From Amycolatopsis bartoniae (GTDB lineage Bacteria; Actinomycetota; Actinomycetes; Mycobacteriales; Pseudonocardiaceae), in contig NZ_JACHWH010000002.1 of the NCBI RefSeq assembly GCF_014191255.1, positions 744,001 to 808,000 on the forward strand: DNA of 64,000 nt, in the 5' to 3' direction. Numbering within the stretch: position 1 is the first letter of the stretch; the number at the start of each line of letters is the position of its first letter. The notes beneath the pieces were generated by a model. It did not search any database. It saw only the letters and a program-made list of their open reading frames with translations, and had not been told where the DNA came from. This document shows positions 8,004-15,848 of the stretch, in pieces. The translations under genes were made by a program, and so were the position numbers.

Positions 8004-9143
8004 TCAGCCCAGAATTTCAGCTATCGACTCGACGACCTCGGCCGCCGTGGGCATGCCGGCGATTTGCGCGGCAACCTTCGCCGCCCGGTCTCGGAATGCC
8101 GAATCGGTCAACAGCTCCGTGACGGCCTGCCGGATGCGAGATTCGACCGCGGCCTCTTCCGGCAGCAGGCGCAGCCCGGCACCAGACACGACGACCCGGT
8201 CGGCCACGGCGAACTGATCGGCAGCATAGGGAAGTACCACCAGCGGGATTCCCAGGGAGAGGGCGCCCAACGTCGTTCCCGCACCGCCGTGACAAACGAC
8301 GACGTCGCAATCGGACAGCAGTTCCGCCATCGGACGGAACGGCTCGAACTGGACACGCTCGCGGTCGACGTCGAACTCCTCGGGGGTCGCGGCAGGACCA
8401 AGCGTCACGCGCAGGTCGGCGTCGAGTGCGGCGACTTCGTTGATCAACGGGTTGAGCACCTTGGGGCTACCGAAGAGCGTGCCGAAGGTGATCAACACTC
8501 GCGGCCGCTCACCATCGACGGGTGAAGACGACTTCGGTTCCGGACCGTTCGGCGCACGATGACTCTCCGGCCGCAGCGGCAACCAGTGCTCGGGCCTCTG
8601 CCAGTGGTCGACCTGCATGACCGGCGGGCAGATGTCCGCGACGAAGACAGGCTTACGCAAGCCGAGGCCTCGCTCCGCGCGCAGGTCGACTTTGGACTGC
8701 AGCGCGACGGTCTGGTCCGGCCTGAATTCCGGACCGAGGGTGACGGTACCGAACGGCACGTCGAGCCTGGCCGCGAGCAGCGGGCCAAGGTAGTCGTAGC
8801 TGTCGCCGACGATGAGGTCTGGGCGCCATTCCCGGACCAAGGGGAGCGCGTCGTCGAAGGACAGATCGGGACGGACTCCGACGAACAGTTCCGCCTCGGT
8901 GTCGGTGTCCGGCGTACCGCCGGCCACGGGGTCAATGCCGGTACGGCGGATGACCTCGCCGAGCAGCTCGGGAATCTCCGCGCCGGCAGAAAGCACCTCG
9001 GCGTCCTCACTGGCGACCATCTGGCCGAGTGACGGCGGCCCAACGAACGCCACGTCGTCGCCGTGGCCGCGAAAGGCACGAACCAAGGGCAGCAAGGGAT
9101 ACAGGTGGCCGAACGCGGGCATGGGCGAGAACAGGATACGCAT
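8004..9143 (-). CDS. GT1/MGT-family glycosyltransferase (macrolide/UGT type)
   Basis: A 379-residue GT-B enzyme. The N-terminus (MRILFSPMPAFGHLYPLLP) is the acceptor-binding half. The signature CHGGAGTTLGALSLGIPLVV with a following PYAADQF near residues 290-315 is the nucleotide-sugar binding motif of GT1 enzymes that glycosylate macrolides, flavonoids or other small molecules. The ATG at 9143 has GGAGGAG ahead of it. No biosynthetic cluster adjoins it, so its target may be an exogenous compound (self-protection or detoxification), which is inference. It is probably co-transcribed with the damaged small membrane gene upstream from the promoter at 9570-9598. Confidence 0.85.
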   Translation of the reverse strand: MRILFSPMPAFGHLYPLLPLVRAFRGHGDDVAFVGPPSLGQMVASEDAEVLSAGAEIPELLGEVIRRTGIDPVAGGTPDTDTEAELFVGVRPDLSFDDALPLVREWRPDLIVGDSYDYLGPLLAARLDVPFGTVTLGPEFRPDQTVALQSKVDLRAERGLGLRKPVFVADICPPVMQVDHWQRPEHWLPLRPESHRAPNGPEPKSSSPVDGERPRVLITFGTLFGSPKVLNPLINEVAALDADLRVTLGPAATPEEFDVDRERVQFEPFRPMAELLSDCDVVVCHGGAGTTLGALSLGIPLVVLPYAADQFAVADRVVVSGAGLRLLPEEAAVESRIRQAVTELLTDSAFRDRAAKVAAQIAGMPTAAEVVESIAEILG

Positions 9144-9240
9144 GGAAGAACTCCTCCGTTGGATTTGGTGTTACCTGGAGTTGCAACGGAAAGACGCGGA
9201 AAATGCGGTCCGAAAGCCGAAAACGCAGTGCGGTACGCAC

Positions 9241-9482
9241 TCAAGTGCGGCGAGCTACAGAAATGTCTCCCCAGACGCAGACAGTTTCGGCGCCCAGGTC
9301 GGCGGCCCACGGGATGAACGACGTCCCGGCGACGGTCACTCCCGCCGCGGCCAACGTAGCGGCGAACGGCCGGCACTCGACCCGATCGCGATCAACCACC
9401 CGGCCCACACAAGCGCGAAGGCGAACCGCATCAAGGACAACCGCCGCAGCGACGGCGCGAGGGCACTCGTGGCGGCACTCAC
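9241..9482 (-). pseudogene. Small membrane protein gene with a single-base frameshift
   Basis: A GTG at 9482 preceded by AAGGAG opens a reading frame with a clear transmembrane segment (RFAFALVWAGWLIAIGSSAG), which then falls into arginine-rich nonsense and stops. Moving one frame near 9367-9375 continues a hydrophobic, GC3-rich sequence (FAATLAAAGVTVAGTSFIPW) to a TGA at 9241. One extra base in the GGCC run would restore an 80-residue two-helix protein. It may be a true mutation or a sequencing error. It sits between a good promoter and the glycosyltransferase. Family not recognised with confidence. Confidence 0.55.
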
Positions 9483-9548
9483 GAAATCTCCTTGAGGCGG
9501 ATGCGATTCGATGGGCACGAGACGAACCCGGAGCATGCTTGGGTGTCT

Positions 9549-9598
9549 AGAGCGCTCTGTACACGGCTTACCCTAGCGGACTCCCTCGAATGGGTCAA
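9549..9598 (-). promoter_or_regulatory. Consensus promoter with palindromic operator-like site
   Basis: On the minus strand TTGACC (9598-9593) and TAGGGT (9575-9570) are separated by exactly 17 bases, close to the housekeeping sigma consensus. A perfect 10-bp palindrome AGAGCGCTCT (9549-9558) lies just past the expected start site, where a TetR-type repressor would block transcription. It reads into the small membrane gene and the glycosyltransferase. No intact regulator gene is adjacent. Confidence 0.6.
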
Positions 9599-9639
9599 TA
9601 CCGAACGTTCTATCTCGGTTGACCAGGTCGCACCGCCCT

Positions 9640-9822
9640 TCAGCGCCAGACCGTTATCGGCAGACCGACTCTGACCTGCGGATAGCCGACCGCGGCCGGA
9701 CTGGGGTCCTTCGTGGCGCCGGTGAGCTCGAAGACGGGGCGGCCGGGACCGGGGATGGCGTAGGGGTCGAACAGCTGCTGTGATTCGGCTTTGCTTGGTA
9801 CTCCAGCCGTAGATCGTGATTG
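9640..9822 (-). pseudogene. C-terminal fragment of an unidentified protein
   Basis: About 50 codons with strong GC3 bias (FDPYAIPGPGRPVFELTG and onward, ending in VRVGLPITVWR) run to a TGA at 9640-9642, but have no start codon context. They follow, in the same frame, the stop codon of the transposase fragment upstream. It looks like the 3' end of a gene cut by an insertion or deletion. I do not recognise the family. Confidence 0.4.
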
Positions 9823-10071
9823 TCATGGTTCTCGGGCACGCTCGGTTGCGGCGACGACGGTGAGGAACGCGTATGCGAGCATCGCCAGGATGGTCCAGCG
9901 GTGCCAGGAGACCCAGCGTCGGACCTGGTGCTGATCGAGGCCGGCCAGTCCTTTGCCGGTTTGGAAGGATTCCGCGACGCGCCACCGGGTTCCGGCCACC
10001 CGGACCAGAACGGGCAGCGCCACGGGGATGGGCGCGTAGCAGCGGTAGAACGCCAACTCTTTCGTGCGCGG
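9823..10071 (-). pseudogene. IS701-type transposase, C-terminal remnant
   Basis: An 83-codon fragment with the conserved end of IS701-family transposases: TKELAFYRCYAP, then VLVRVAGTRWRV, ESFQTGKGLAGLDQHQVRRW and TILAMLAYAFLTV. The catalytic N-terminal two thirds are absent; the frame opens right after a TAA at 10072-10074. It is non-functional and marks old insertion activity. It abuts the TMEM175-type remnant on one side and another gene fragment on the other. Confidence 0.75.
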
Positions 10072-10080
10072 TTACGTCGG

Positions 10081-10239
10081 ATCAGCAGCCGCACGAGCAG
10101 GTTGGAGGCTTTCAGCGACGGCGTGCTGGCCGTGGCGATCACGCTGCTCGTCCTCGATTTGCCCGCCGCCACGGAGGCGGCGGAAGGTCTGAGCCGATCC
10201 GGCCGCCGCGACGGGCGCACTGCGTCACGACCCAGATGA
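10081..10239 (+). pseudogene. TMEM175/DUF1211-type channel, N-terminal remnant
   Basis: The translation RLEAFSDGVLAVAITLLVLDL from 10099 is the hallmark first transmembrane helix (RxxxFSDGVxAIAITLLVL) of the bacterial TMEM175 potassium-channel family. The rest, normally about 180 residues with further helices, is missing and the frame becomes Arg/Gly-rich before a stop. The fragment has no start codon of its own and directly joins the transposase remnant, so it is a truncated gene. Confidence 0.6.
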
Positions 10240-10322
10240 TCGAATCGAAGTGACGGCCTTCGCGCACGTTCACTGCCAGCCGCCGCACCACCGCCGTCCT
10301 GATCGTCCGAAAGGAATCTCGA

Positions 10323-10619
10323 ATGAGCACAGTACTGAACGTCGGGCTCGATCCACGGGTCGTCGGCGACCCCACGGCGCCCAGCGAAGCCTTCCCGACG
10401 GTCGACGCGGCCGAGGTCAAGGCCGGCCTGGACCGGGCCGCGGCCGAACTCGCCCGCATGGGCCTCGGTTTCGAGACCTGCCTACTCGATCGAAGTACGT
10501 CGGCGGAGGAGGAGTTCCGCGCCGCCGTCCGCCGGAAGCACTACGACATCATCGTGATCGACCGGACACCCACCGTGGAAGCCGTGCGCCGATGGTGGCC
10601 CCGGCCCGCCGCCGGCTGA
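10323..10619 (+). CDS. Short protein with VLNVGLDPxVV N-terminus, probably internally deleted
   Basis: A 98-residue ORF starting at ATG 10323 with GAAAGGAA upstream. It begins STVLNVGLDPRVV, then PSEAFPTVDAAEVKAGLDRA, and later YDIIVIDRTP. It resembles a larger uncharacterised bacterial family of about 130 residues that starts the same way and has a YDxVxIG motif. The segment after YDIIVIDRTP that I would expect appears missing and the C-terminus joins directly, so this is either a short variant or a decayed copy. It lies within a stretch of gene remnants. Function unknown. Confidence 0.5.
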   Translation: MSTVLNVGLDPRVVGDPTAPSEAFPTVDAAEVKAGLDRAAAELARMGLGFETCLLDRSTSAEEEFRAAVRRKHYDIIVIDRTPTVEAVRRWWPRPAAG

Positions 10620-10665
10620 CACCGGCCTCCGGGGCCGGCTGCGACGCCAGAAGGAAGCGCAGGCG

Positions 10666-10984
10666 ATGGTCGGCGCCGCGATGACCGCGACGCGAAGATC
10701 AGGGAACCATGGACTTGTTCGAGCAGCAGAAGCTGCACGGCAACCCGCTCGAGTACGTGCCCTGTACGTGGAGCCGGACTCCGATCCGCTTCGACTTACG
10801 CTCGTCGAGAAGTACGCCTCTCCCGCCGCGTTCCAAACACCTCGACGGTGCGCTCGTCGGGCACCTGCCGGCCAGCGGACCCGACCCCGTCGTGCTGAAG
10901 CCCGCGGAGCTGACAATCACCGTCGACGACACCGACACCGCTCGACTGCGGATATTGCCGGATCGAGCTCGTACTCACCGTTGA
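10666..10984 (+). pseudogene. Decayed monooxygenase-like (ABM fold) gene with frameshifts
   Basis: Two overlapping frames each carry part of one plausible protein: RALYVEPDSDPLRLTLVEKY and ASPAAFQT in one, then HLDGALVGHLPASGPDPVVL and KPAELTITVDDTD in the next. The pattern (VEKYxSPAAFxxH) recalls antibiotic biosynthesis monooxygenase/quinol monooxygenase domains. At least one frameshift near 10830-10845 separates them and the N-terminus is unclear. Treated as a broken gene. Confidence 0.45.
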
Positions 10985-11026
10985 GGCCGTGACCCAGGCA
11001 CTGCAAGCCTCGTCGCAGACAAAACA

Positions 11027-11058
11027 CAGGAGCCGCTCCCTGGTGGAAGCGGCTCCTG
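11027..11058 (-). terminator. Intrinsic terminator of the tRNA-Gln/tRNA-Glu transcript
   Basis: A perfect 11-bp stem CAGGAGCCGCT/AGCGGCTCCTG with a 10-base loop, beginning five bases beyond the tRNA-Glu 3' end and followed on the minus strand by a T-rich stretch (TGTTTTGTC). Confidence 0.8.
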
Positions 11059-11063
11059 CGTTG

Positions 11064-11136
11064 TACCCCCGATGGGATTCGAACCCACGCTACCGGCGTG
11101 AGAGGCCGGCGTCCTAGGCCGCTAGACGACGGGGGC
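11064..11136 (-). tRNA. tRNA-Glu (anticodon CUC)
   Basis: A 73-base cloverleaf. The acceptor stem GCCCCCG pairs with CGGGGGT, the anticodon stem CCGGC/GCCGG encloses the loop CUCUCAC with anticodon CUC, and the T-arm contains GGTTCGAATCC. CCA is not encoded. It lies 52 bases downstream of tRNA-Gln on the same strand and is followed by a terminator. Confidence 0.95.
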
Positions 11137-11188
11137 TTGCTCTTTGTTGCGAGAGGAAACTTACCAGACGCTCATTTCCGCTTCGCAG

Positions 11189-11260
11189 CTGGGGTACCAG
11201 GACTCGAACCTAGACTAACTGAACCAGAATCAGTCGTGCTGCCGATTACACCATACCCCA
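11189..11260 (-). tRNA. tRNA-Gln (anticodon CUG)
   Basis: A 72-base cloverleaf. The acceptor stem TGGGGTA pairs with TACCCCA, the anticodon stem ACTGA/TCAGT encloses TTCTGGT with anticodon CUG, and the T-arm contains GGTTCGAGTCC. In this organism it should be charged through Glu-tRNA(Gln) and GatCAB, whose genes are at 40.5-43.8 kb. Confidence 0.95.
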
Positions 11261-11353
11261 ACGGTTTTGCCGTTCCGGTCGCGATCCGGATCAGCTCCGC
11301 CGGGAAGAAATACTAGACCACGCCCCGCGACCGCCCCGCACCGGGGGCCGCAA

Positions 11354-12133
11354 TCAGCGCTGGGCGGGGACCCCGATGCGCGCGAACTCGCTGACCAGCA
11401 GCTGCGGGAGGTCGTCGAGGCCGCTGATGACGTGCACGCCCTCCGGGACCTCCGCGCCGCTGTCGTGGCGGTCCAGCCACACGCCCGCGAGCCCCGCGTC
11501 CCGCGCCCCCACGGCGTCGGTCTGGAGCTTGTCGCCCACATGAGCGGCTTCGGCCGGATCGCAGCCCAACCGGGCGCAGACTGAGTGGAACATCACGGGA
11601 TCGGGCTTGGCGACACCGATTTCGCCCGCGATGGCGACGTGGTCGAAGAACCGGGCGAGGCCGAGACCGGCCAGTTTCGCCCGCTGGTGCGCCCCTGAGG
11701 CGTTCGTCACGGCGGCCAGCTGCACGCCCGCCGCCCGCAGCCAGTCCAGGCACGGCAGGACGTCGTCGAACAGGCACATCGACCGCCGCAGCAGGTCCTT
11801 GCGCTCCGCTTCGAACCGCGCGATCTCCTCGTCGTCCGCGACCACGCCCAGCTCCCCCAGGAAACACCGCGTGCGTCTGCGGTGCATCGAGGCGTAGTCG
11901 AGCTCGCCCGCCACCACGAGCGCCACGTGCCGGTCCGTGATCTGGTCCCACAGCGGCCACAGGTCCGCTCGTCCGAGCACCGCCGCGAGCGCGCGGCGGC
12001 CGGCGGCGCTGAAGTCGACGAGCGTGTCGTCGATGTCCAGGCACACCAGGCGGAGGCGGGGTGGCGTCCACGGATCGGCCGGAGCGCCGAGGGTGGTGAC
12101 GGGGGCGACGGAACGGGGGCGCGCGAAATCCAC
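11354..12133 (-). CDS. HAD-superfamily hydrolase
   Basis: A 259-residue haloacid dehalogenase-fold phosphatase. Motif I is CLDIDDTLV (residues 31-39, nucleophile and acid Asp), motif II is VTNAS, motif III is the Lys in VAKPDP, and motif IV is HVGDKLQTDAVGA. An alpha-helical cap separates motifs I and II. It starts at GTG 12133. The substrate cannot be read from sequence. It lies between gltX and the tRNA-Gln/Glu pair, a neighbourhood I recall from other actinomycetes, but a role in tRNA metabolism is not shown. Confidence 0.85.
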   Translation of the reverse strand: MDFARPRSVAPVTTLGAPADPWTPPRLRLVCLDIDDTLVDFSAAGRRALAAVLGRADLWPLWDQITDRHVALVVAGELDYASMHRRRTRCFLGELGVVADDEEIARFEAERKDLLRRSMCLFDDVLPCLDWLRAAGVQLAAVTNASGAHQRAKLAGLGLARFFDHVAIAGEIGVAKPDPVMFHSVCARLGCDPAEAAHVGDKLQTDAVGARDAGLAGVWLDRHDSGAEVPEGVHVISGLDDLPQLLVSEFARIGVPAQR

Positions 12134-12219
12134 CCAGCGAGGCTAGGGGACTCAGCGCGTTCGCGATTCGACCGACAAGGTGATTACTTTCGTCGATTCG
12201 CGATCGTGACCCTCTACTG

Positions 12220-13698
12220 TCAGTTGCCCGGCACTGCGCGCATCAGCCGAGCGAGTGATGTTGAGCGCCCGAGCAGCTCCATCGACTCGTACAGCGGCGG
12301 TGACACCGTGCGCCCGGTCACAGCCACCCGCACGGGCGCGAAAGCCTTGCGGGGCTTGAGACCCAGCTTCTCCACCAGTGCGTCCTTGAGCGCCTGCTCG
12401 ATCGCGGGCGCCTGCCACTCGGACAGCGGTTCGAGCGCCTCGATCGCCGCGCGCAGCACCGGCTCCGCGTCCGGCCCGAGCGCCTTGGTGGCCGCGTCCT
12501 CTTCGGGCGCGAACTCCTCCTCCGGCACGAACAGGAAGCGCACCAGCCCGGCGGCGTCGCCGAGCACCGTCACGCGCTCCTGCACCAGCGGCGCGATGGC
12601 ACGCAGCCGGTCCAGCTGCTCGTCGCTCGGCTGTTCCGGCAGGACACCGGCGGAGACCAGGTAGGGAATCACCCGCCGCACGAAGTCCTCGGCGGACAAC
12701 GCCCGCACGTGCGTGCCGTTGATCGCCTCCGCCTTCTTCGCGTCGAACCGGGCAGGGTTGGCGCTGACCTTGCTGATCTCGAAGGCGTCCACGAGCTCCT
12801 GCACGCTGAACACGTCGCGGTCGTCCGCGATGGACCAGCCCAGCAACGCGAGGTAGTTGAGCAGTCCCTCCGGGATGAACCCGCGGTCGCGGTAGTTGAA
12901 CAGGTTCGACTGCGGGTCGCGTTTGGACAGTTTCTTGTTGCCCTCGCCCATCACGTACGGCAGGTGGCCGAACTCGGGCGTGAAGTCGGTGACGCCGATG
13001 CGCCGCAGCGCGGCGTACAGGGCGAGCTGGCGCGGCGTGGAGGGCAGCAGGTCCTCGCCGCGCAGCACGTGGGTGATCCGCATGAGCGCGTCGTCGACCG
13101 GGTTGGTCAGCGTGTACAGCGGATCCCCGTTGGCGCGCACCAGAACCGGGTCCGGCACGCTGCCGCCCGGGAACGTGATGGGCCCGCGGACGAGGTCGTC
13201 CCAGCTCAGGTCCTCCGCCGGCATCCGCAGCCGCAGCACGGGCTTGCGGCCCTCGGCGCGGAACGCCTCGCGACGGGCCTCGGTGAGGTCGCGGTCGAAG
13301 TTGTCGTAGCCCAGCTTGGGGTCCTGGCCCGCGGCCTTGCGCCGGGCCTCGACCTCCTCGTTGGTCGAGTACGCCTCGTACAGCTCGCCCGCTTCGAGCA
13401 GCCGCCGCGCGATGTCGGCGTAGATGTCGCGGCGCTCGCTCTGCCGGTAAGGGCCGTACTCGCCGCCGGCGTCCGGGCCCTCGTCCCAGTCGATGCCCAG
13501 CCAGCGCAACGCCTCCAGCAACTGCTGGTAGGACTCCTCGCTGTCGCGGGCGGCGTCGGTGTCCTCGATGCGGAACACCAGTGTGCCGCCGTGGTGGCGG
13601 GCGAAGGCCCAGTTGAACAGCGCCGTGCGGATCAGCCCGACGTGCGGGGTGCCGGTGGGCGAGGGGCAGAAGCGGGCGCGTACCGCGGTCTCAGTCAT
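12220..13698 (-). CDS. gltX: Glutamyl-tRNA synthetase
   Basis: A class I aminoacyl-tRNA synthetase of 492 residues that charges tRNA-Glu and, in organisms with GatCAB, also tRNA-Gln (non-discriminating). The HIGH-type motif is [11 protein letters not shown] at about 12-22 and the KMSKS-type motif is NKKLSKRDP near residue 259. The C-terminal helical anticodon-binding domain is complete and the length is normal. ATG 13698 is the natural start since the Rossmann fold begins at once. No glutaminyl-tRNA synthetase is seen in the window, which agrees with the gatCAB genes downstream. Confidence 0.97.
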   Translation of the reverse strand: MTETAVRARFCPSPTGTPHVGLIRTALFNWAFARHHGGTLVFRIEDTDAARDSEESYQQLLEALRWLGIDWDEGPDAGGEYGPYRQSERRDIYADIARRLLEAGELYEAYSTNEEVEARRKAAGQDPKLGYDNFDRDLTEARREAFRAEGRKPVLRLRMPAEDLSWDDLVRGPITFPGGSVPDPVLVRANGDPLYTLTNPVDDALMRITHVLRGEDLLPSTPRQLALYAALRRIGVTDFTPEFGHLPYVMGEGNKKLSKRDPQSNLFNYRDRGFIPEGLLNYLALLGWSIADDRDVFSVQELVDAFEISKVSANPARFDAKKAEAINGTHVRALSAEDFVRRVIPYLVSAGVLPEQPSDEQLDRLRAIAPLVQERVTVLGDAAGLVRFLFVPEEEFAPEEDAATKALGPDAEPVLRAAIEALEPLSEWQAPAIEQALKDALVEKLGLKPRKAFAPVRVAVTGRTVSPPLYESMELLGRSTSLARLMRAVPGN

Positions 13699-13786
13699 AG
13701 CGCGACCAGCGTATCCCGCTTGACGAACGCCTTCCCCGAGGCCATCCTGGTTTTATTCAACGGGCGATGAAAAAGGGGTGGCGGCG

Positions 13787-15007
13787 ATGACCGAGCGGAC
13801 GACGTGCCTCGTGGCGGGCGGCGGACCTGCGGGGATGGTGCTGGGGCTCCTGCTGGCCAGGGCCGGGGTGGACGTCACGGTGCTGGAGAAGCATGGCGAC
13901 TTCCTGCGGGACTTCCGTGGCGACACCGTGCACCCCTCCACGCAGGTGCTGCTGGACGAGCTGGGACTGGGCGAGCGGTTCGCGGCGCTGCCGCAGAGCC
14001 ACGTCGACGAGGTGCGGATCCCCGGGGACGACGGGCCCGACCTGGTGGTGGCCGACTTCCGGCGGCTGCGGACGGCGCACCCGTACATCGCGATGGTGCC
14101 GCAGTGGGACCTGCTGGACCTGCTCGCCGAGGCGGGCCGCGCCGAGCCGAACTTCCACCTGCGGATGGACACCGAGGTGGTGGACCTGCTGCGGGACGGC
14201 CGCCGCGTCGCGGGCGTGCGGTACCGGACCGCGGACGGGCGGACCGGGGAGATCGAGGCGGACCTGACCGTGGGCTGCGACGGGCGGTGGTCGCGCGTGC
14301 GCGAGCTGGCCGGGCTGCGGCCGCACGAGTTCCCGGTGCCGATCGACGTGTGGTGGTTCCGGCTGCCGCGGGAGGGCGGCGAGCGGGCGACGCTGATGCC
14401 GGCGATGCGGCGCGGCCAGTTCGCGATCCTGATCCCGCGGGAGGGCTACTTCCAGATCGCGTACGTGGCGCGCAAGGGGCTGGACGCGCAGCTGCGGGCG
14501 GAGGGGCTGGACGCGTTCCGGGAGCGGATCGCGCAGGTGGCGCCGCAGCTCGCCGACCGGGTGGGCAAGCTGGAGTCGCTGGACGACGTGAAGCAGCTGG
14601 ACGTGCGGCTCAACCTGCTGCGCCGCTGGCACGCCGACGGGGTGCTGTGCATCGGCGACGCGGCGCACGCGATGTCACCCATCGGTGGGGTCGGCATCAA
14701 CCTGGCGGTGCAGGACGCGGTGGCGACGGCACGGTTGCTGGCGGAGCCGCTGCGGCGGGGGCGGGTGCGTGGCGCGGACCTGGCGCGCGTGCACCGGCGG
14801 CGGTGGCTGCCGACGGTGCTCGTGCAGGGCCTCCAGCGCGCCATGCACCGCGGCGTGATCCGGCCGGTGATCGAAGGCAGGCGCAGCGGCCCGCCACCGG
14901 CGGTGACCAGGCTGCTGAACCTCGTGCCGGGCGCCCGGCGGGTACCGGCGTACCTCATCGGGATCGGCCTGCTGCCGGAGCACGCCCCGGCATCAGCGAA
15001 ACGCTGA
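13787..15007 (+). CDS. FAD-dependent aromatic monooxygenase-type oxidoreductase
   Basis: A flavoprotein of about 406 residues in the PHBH/UbiH group. The Rossmann motif GGGPAGMVLGLLLARAG is at the N-terminus, the middle holds the hydroxylase NADPH/FAD motif (TVGCDGRWSRVRE), and the second FAD motif is GDAAHAMSPIGGVGINLAVQD near residue 290. It likely hydroxylates an aromatic or polyketide-like substrate with NAD(P)H and O2. ATG 13787 is preferred because AAAAGGGG lies eight bases before it; GTG 13778 is also in frame. It is transcribed divergently from gltX and converges on the FAH-family gene. Substrate unknown. Confidence 0.85.
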   Translation: MTERTTCLVAGGGPAGMVLGLLLARAGVDVTVLEKHGDFLRDFRGDTVHPSTQVLLDELGLGERFAALPQSHVDEVRIPGDDGPDLVVADFRRLRTAHPYIAMVPQWDLLDLLAEAGRAEPNFHLRMDTEVVDLLRDGRRVAGVRYRTADGRTGEIEADLTVGCDGRWSRVRELAGLRPHEFPVPIDVWWFRLPREGGERATLMPAMRRGQFAILIPREGYFQIAYVARKGLDAQLRAEGLDAFRERIAQVAPQLADRVGKLESLDDVKQLDVRLNLLRRWHADGVLCIGDAAHAMSPIGGVGINLAVQDAVATARLLAEPLRRGRVRGADLARVHRRRWLPTVLVQGLQRAMHRGVIRPVIEGRRSGPPPAVTRLLNLVPGARRVPAYLIGIGLLPEHAPASAKR

Positions 15008-15061
15008 GGGGGGCCTGGCACCGTGCGGGTCAGTGACGCCACGGCCGGGCGAACCGGCGAT

Positions 15062-15832
15062 TCAGACCTTCTGCGCCGTGTTGGTCAGGGTGCCGATGCC
15101 CTCGATCGTGATCGACACCGACTGCCCGTCGGTCATCGGGCCGACGCCCTCCGGGGTGCCGGTGAGGATCACGTCGCCCGGCAGCAGCGTCATCACGCCC
15201 GACACGAACTCGACCAGCTCGGGGATCTTGTGGATCAGCAGCGACGTCCGCGAGTCCTGCTTCACCTGGCCGTCCAGCTCCGTCCGGATGGCCAGGTCCG
15301 CCGGGTCCAGCGACGTCTCGATCCACGGCCCCAGCGGGCAGAACGTGTCGTAGCCCTTCGCCCGGCCCCACTGGCCGTCGGCCTTCTGCAGGTCCCGTGC
15401 GCTGACGTCGTTGGCGATCGTGTAGCCCAGGATGACGCTCGCCGCGCGGGAGGCGGGCACGTTCTTCACCGGCTGGCCGATCACGACCGCCAGTTCGCCC
15501 TCGAAGTCCACCCGCTCCGACTCCGCCGGCAGCCGGATCGCCGCGTTGGGGCCGATCACGCTGGTGGACGGCTTGAGGAACGTCATCGGCGAGGTGGGCA
15601 CCTCGTTGCCGAACTCGGCCGCGTGCGCCGCGTAGTTGCGGCCCACCGCGATGACCTTGCTGGGCAGGATCGGCGCGAGCAACCGGACGTCGGCCAGCGG
15701 CCAGCGCTTCCCGGTGTAGTTGGGCGTGCCGAAGGGGTGCTCGGCGATTTCGAGCACCTCGGCCCCGTCGCCCTCCCCCTCGATCGACGCGAACGCGACA
15801 CCACCAGCATGAGCAATCCGAGCTAACCGCAC
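15062..15832 (-). CDS. Fumarylacetoacetate hydrolase family protein
   Basis: A 256-residue FAH-fold enzyme, probably hydrolase or decarboxylase on a 2-oxo acid. It has GRNYAAHAAEFGNE (active-site His region), FEGELAVVIG (metal-binding Glu), NDVSARDLQ, GYDTFCPLGPW and LTGTPEGVGPM, the usual signature blocks. I chose GTG 15832 because the family N-terminus (VRLARIAHAGG) begins there; upstream in-frame sequence belongs to cimA. It lies 16 bases after the cimA stop and is likely co-transcribed. The reaction is not certain; acylpyruvate hydrolase and oxaloacetate decarboxylase activities occur in the family. Confidence 0.85.
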   Translation of the reverse strand: MRLARIAHAGGVAFASIEGEGDGAEVLEIAEHPFGTPNYTGKRWPLADVRLLAPILPSKVIAVGRNYAAHAAEFGNEVPTSPMTFLKPSTSVIGPNAAIRLPAESERVDFEGELAVVIGQPVKNVPASRAASVILGYTIANDVSARDLQKADGQWGRAKGYDTFCPLGPWIETSLDPADLAIRTELDGQVKQDSRTSLLIHKIPELVEFVSGVMTLLPGDVILTGTPEGVGPMTDGQSVSITIEGIGTLTNTAQKV

Positions 15833-15848
15833 GGTGCGGAAGTCTACG

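Noticed and set aside
13778-14980. Polyketide tailoring cluster around the flavin monooxygenase
   Set aside because: No polyketide, regulatory or resistance genes flank it; neighbours are gltX and branched-chain amino acid genes.
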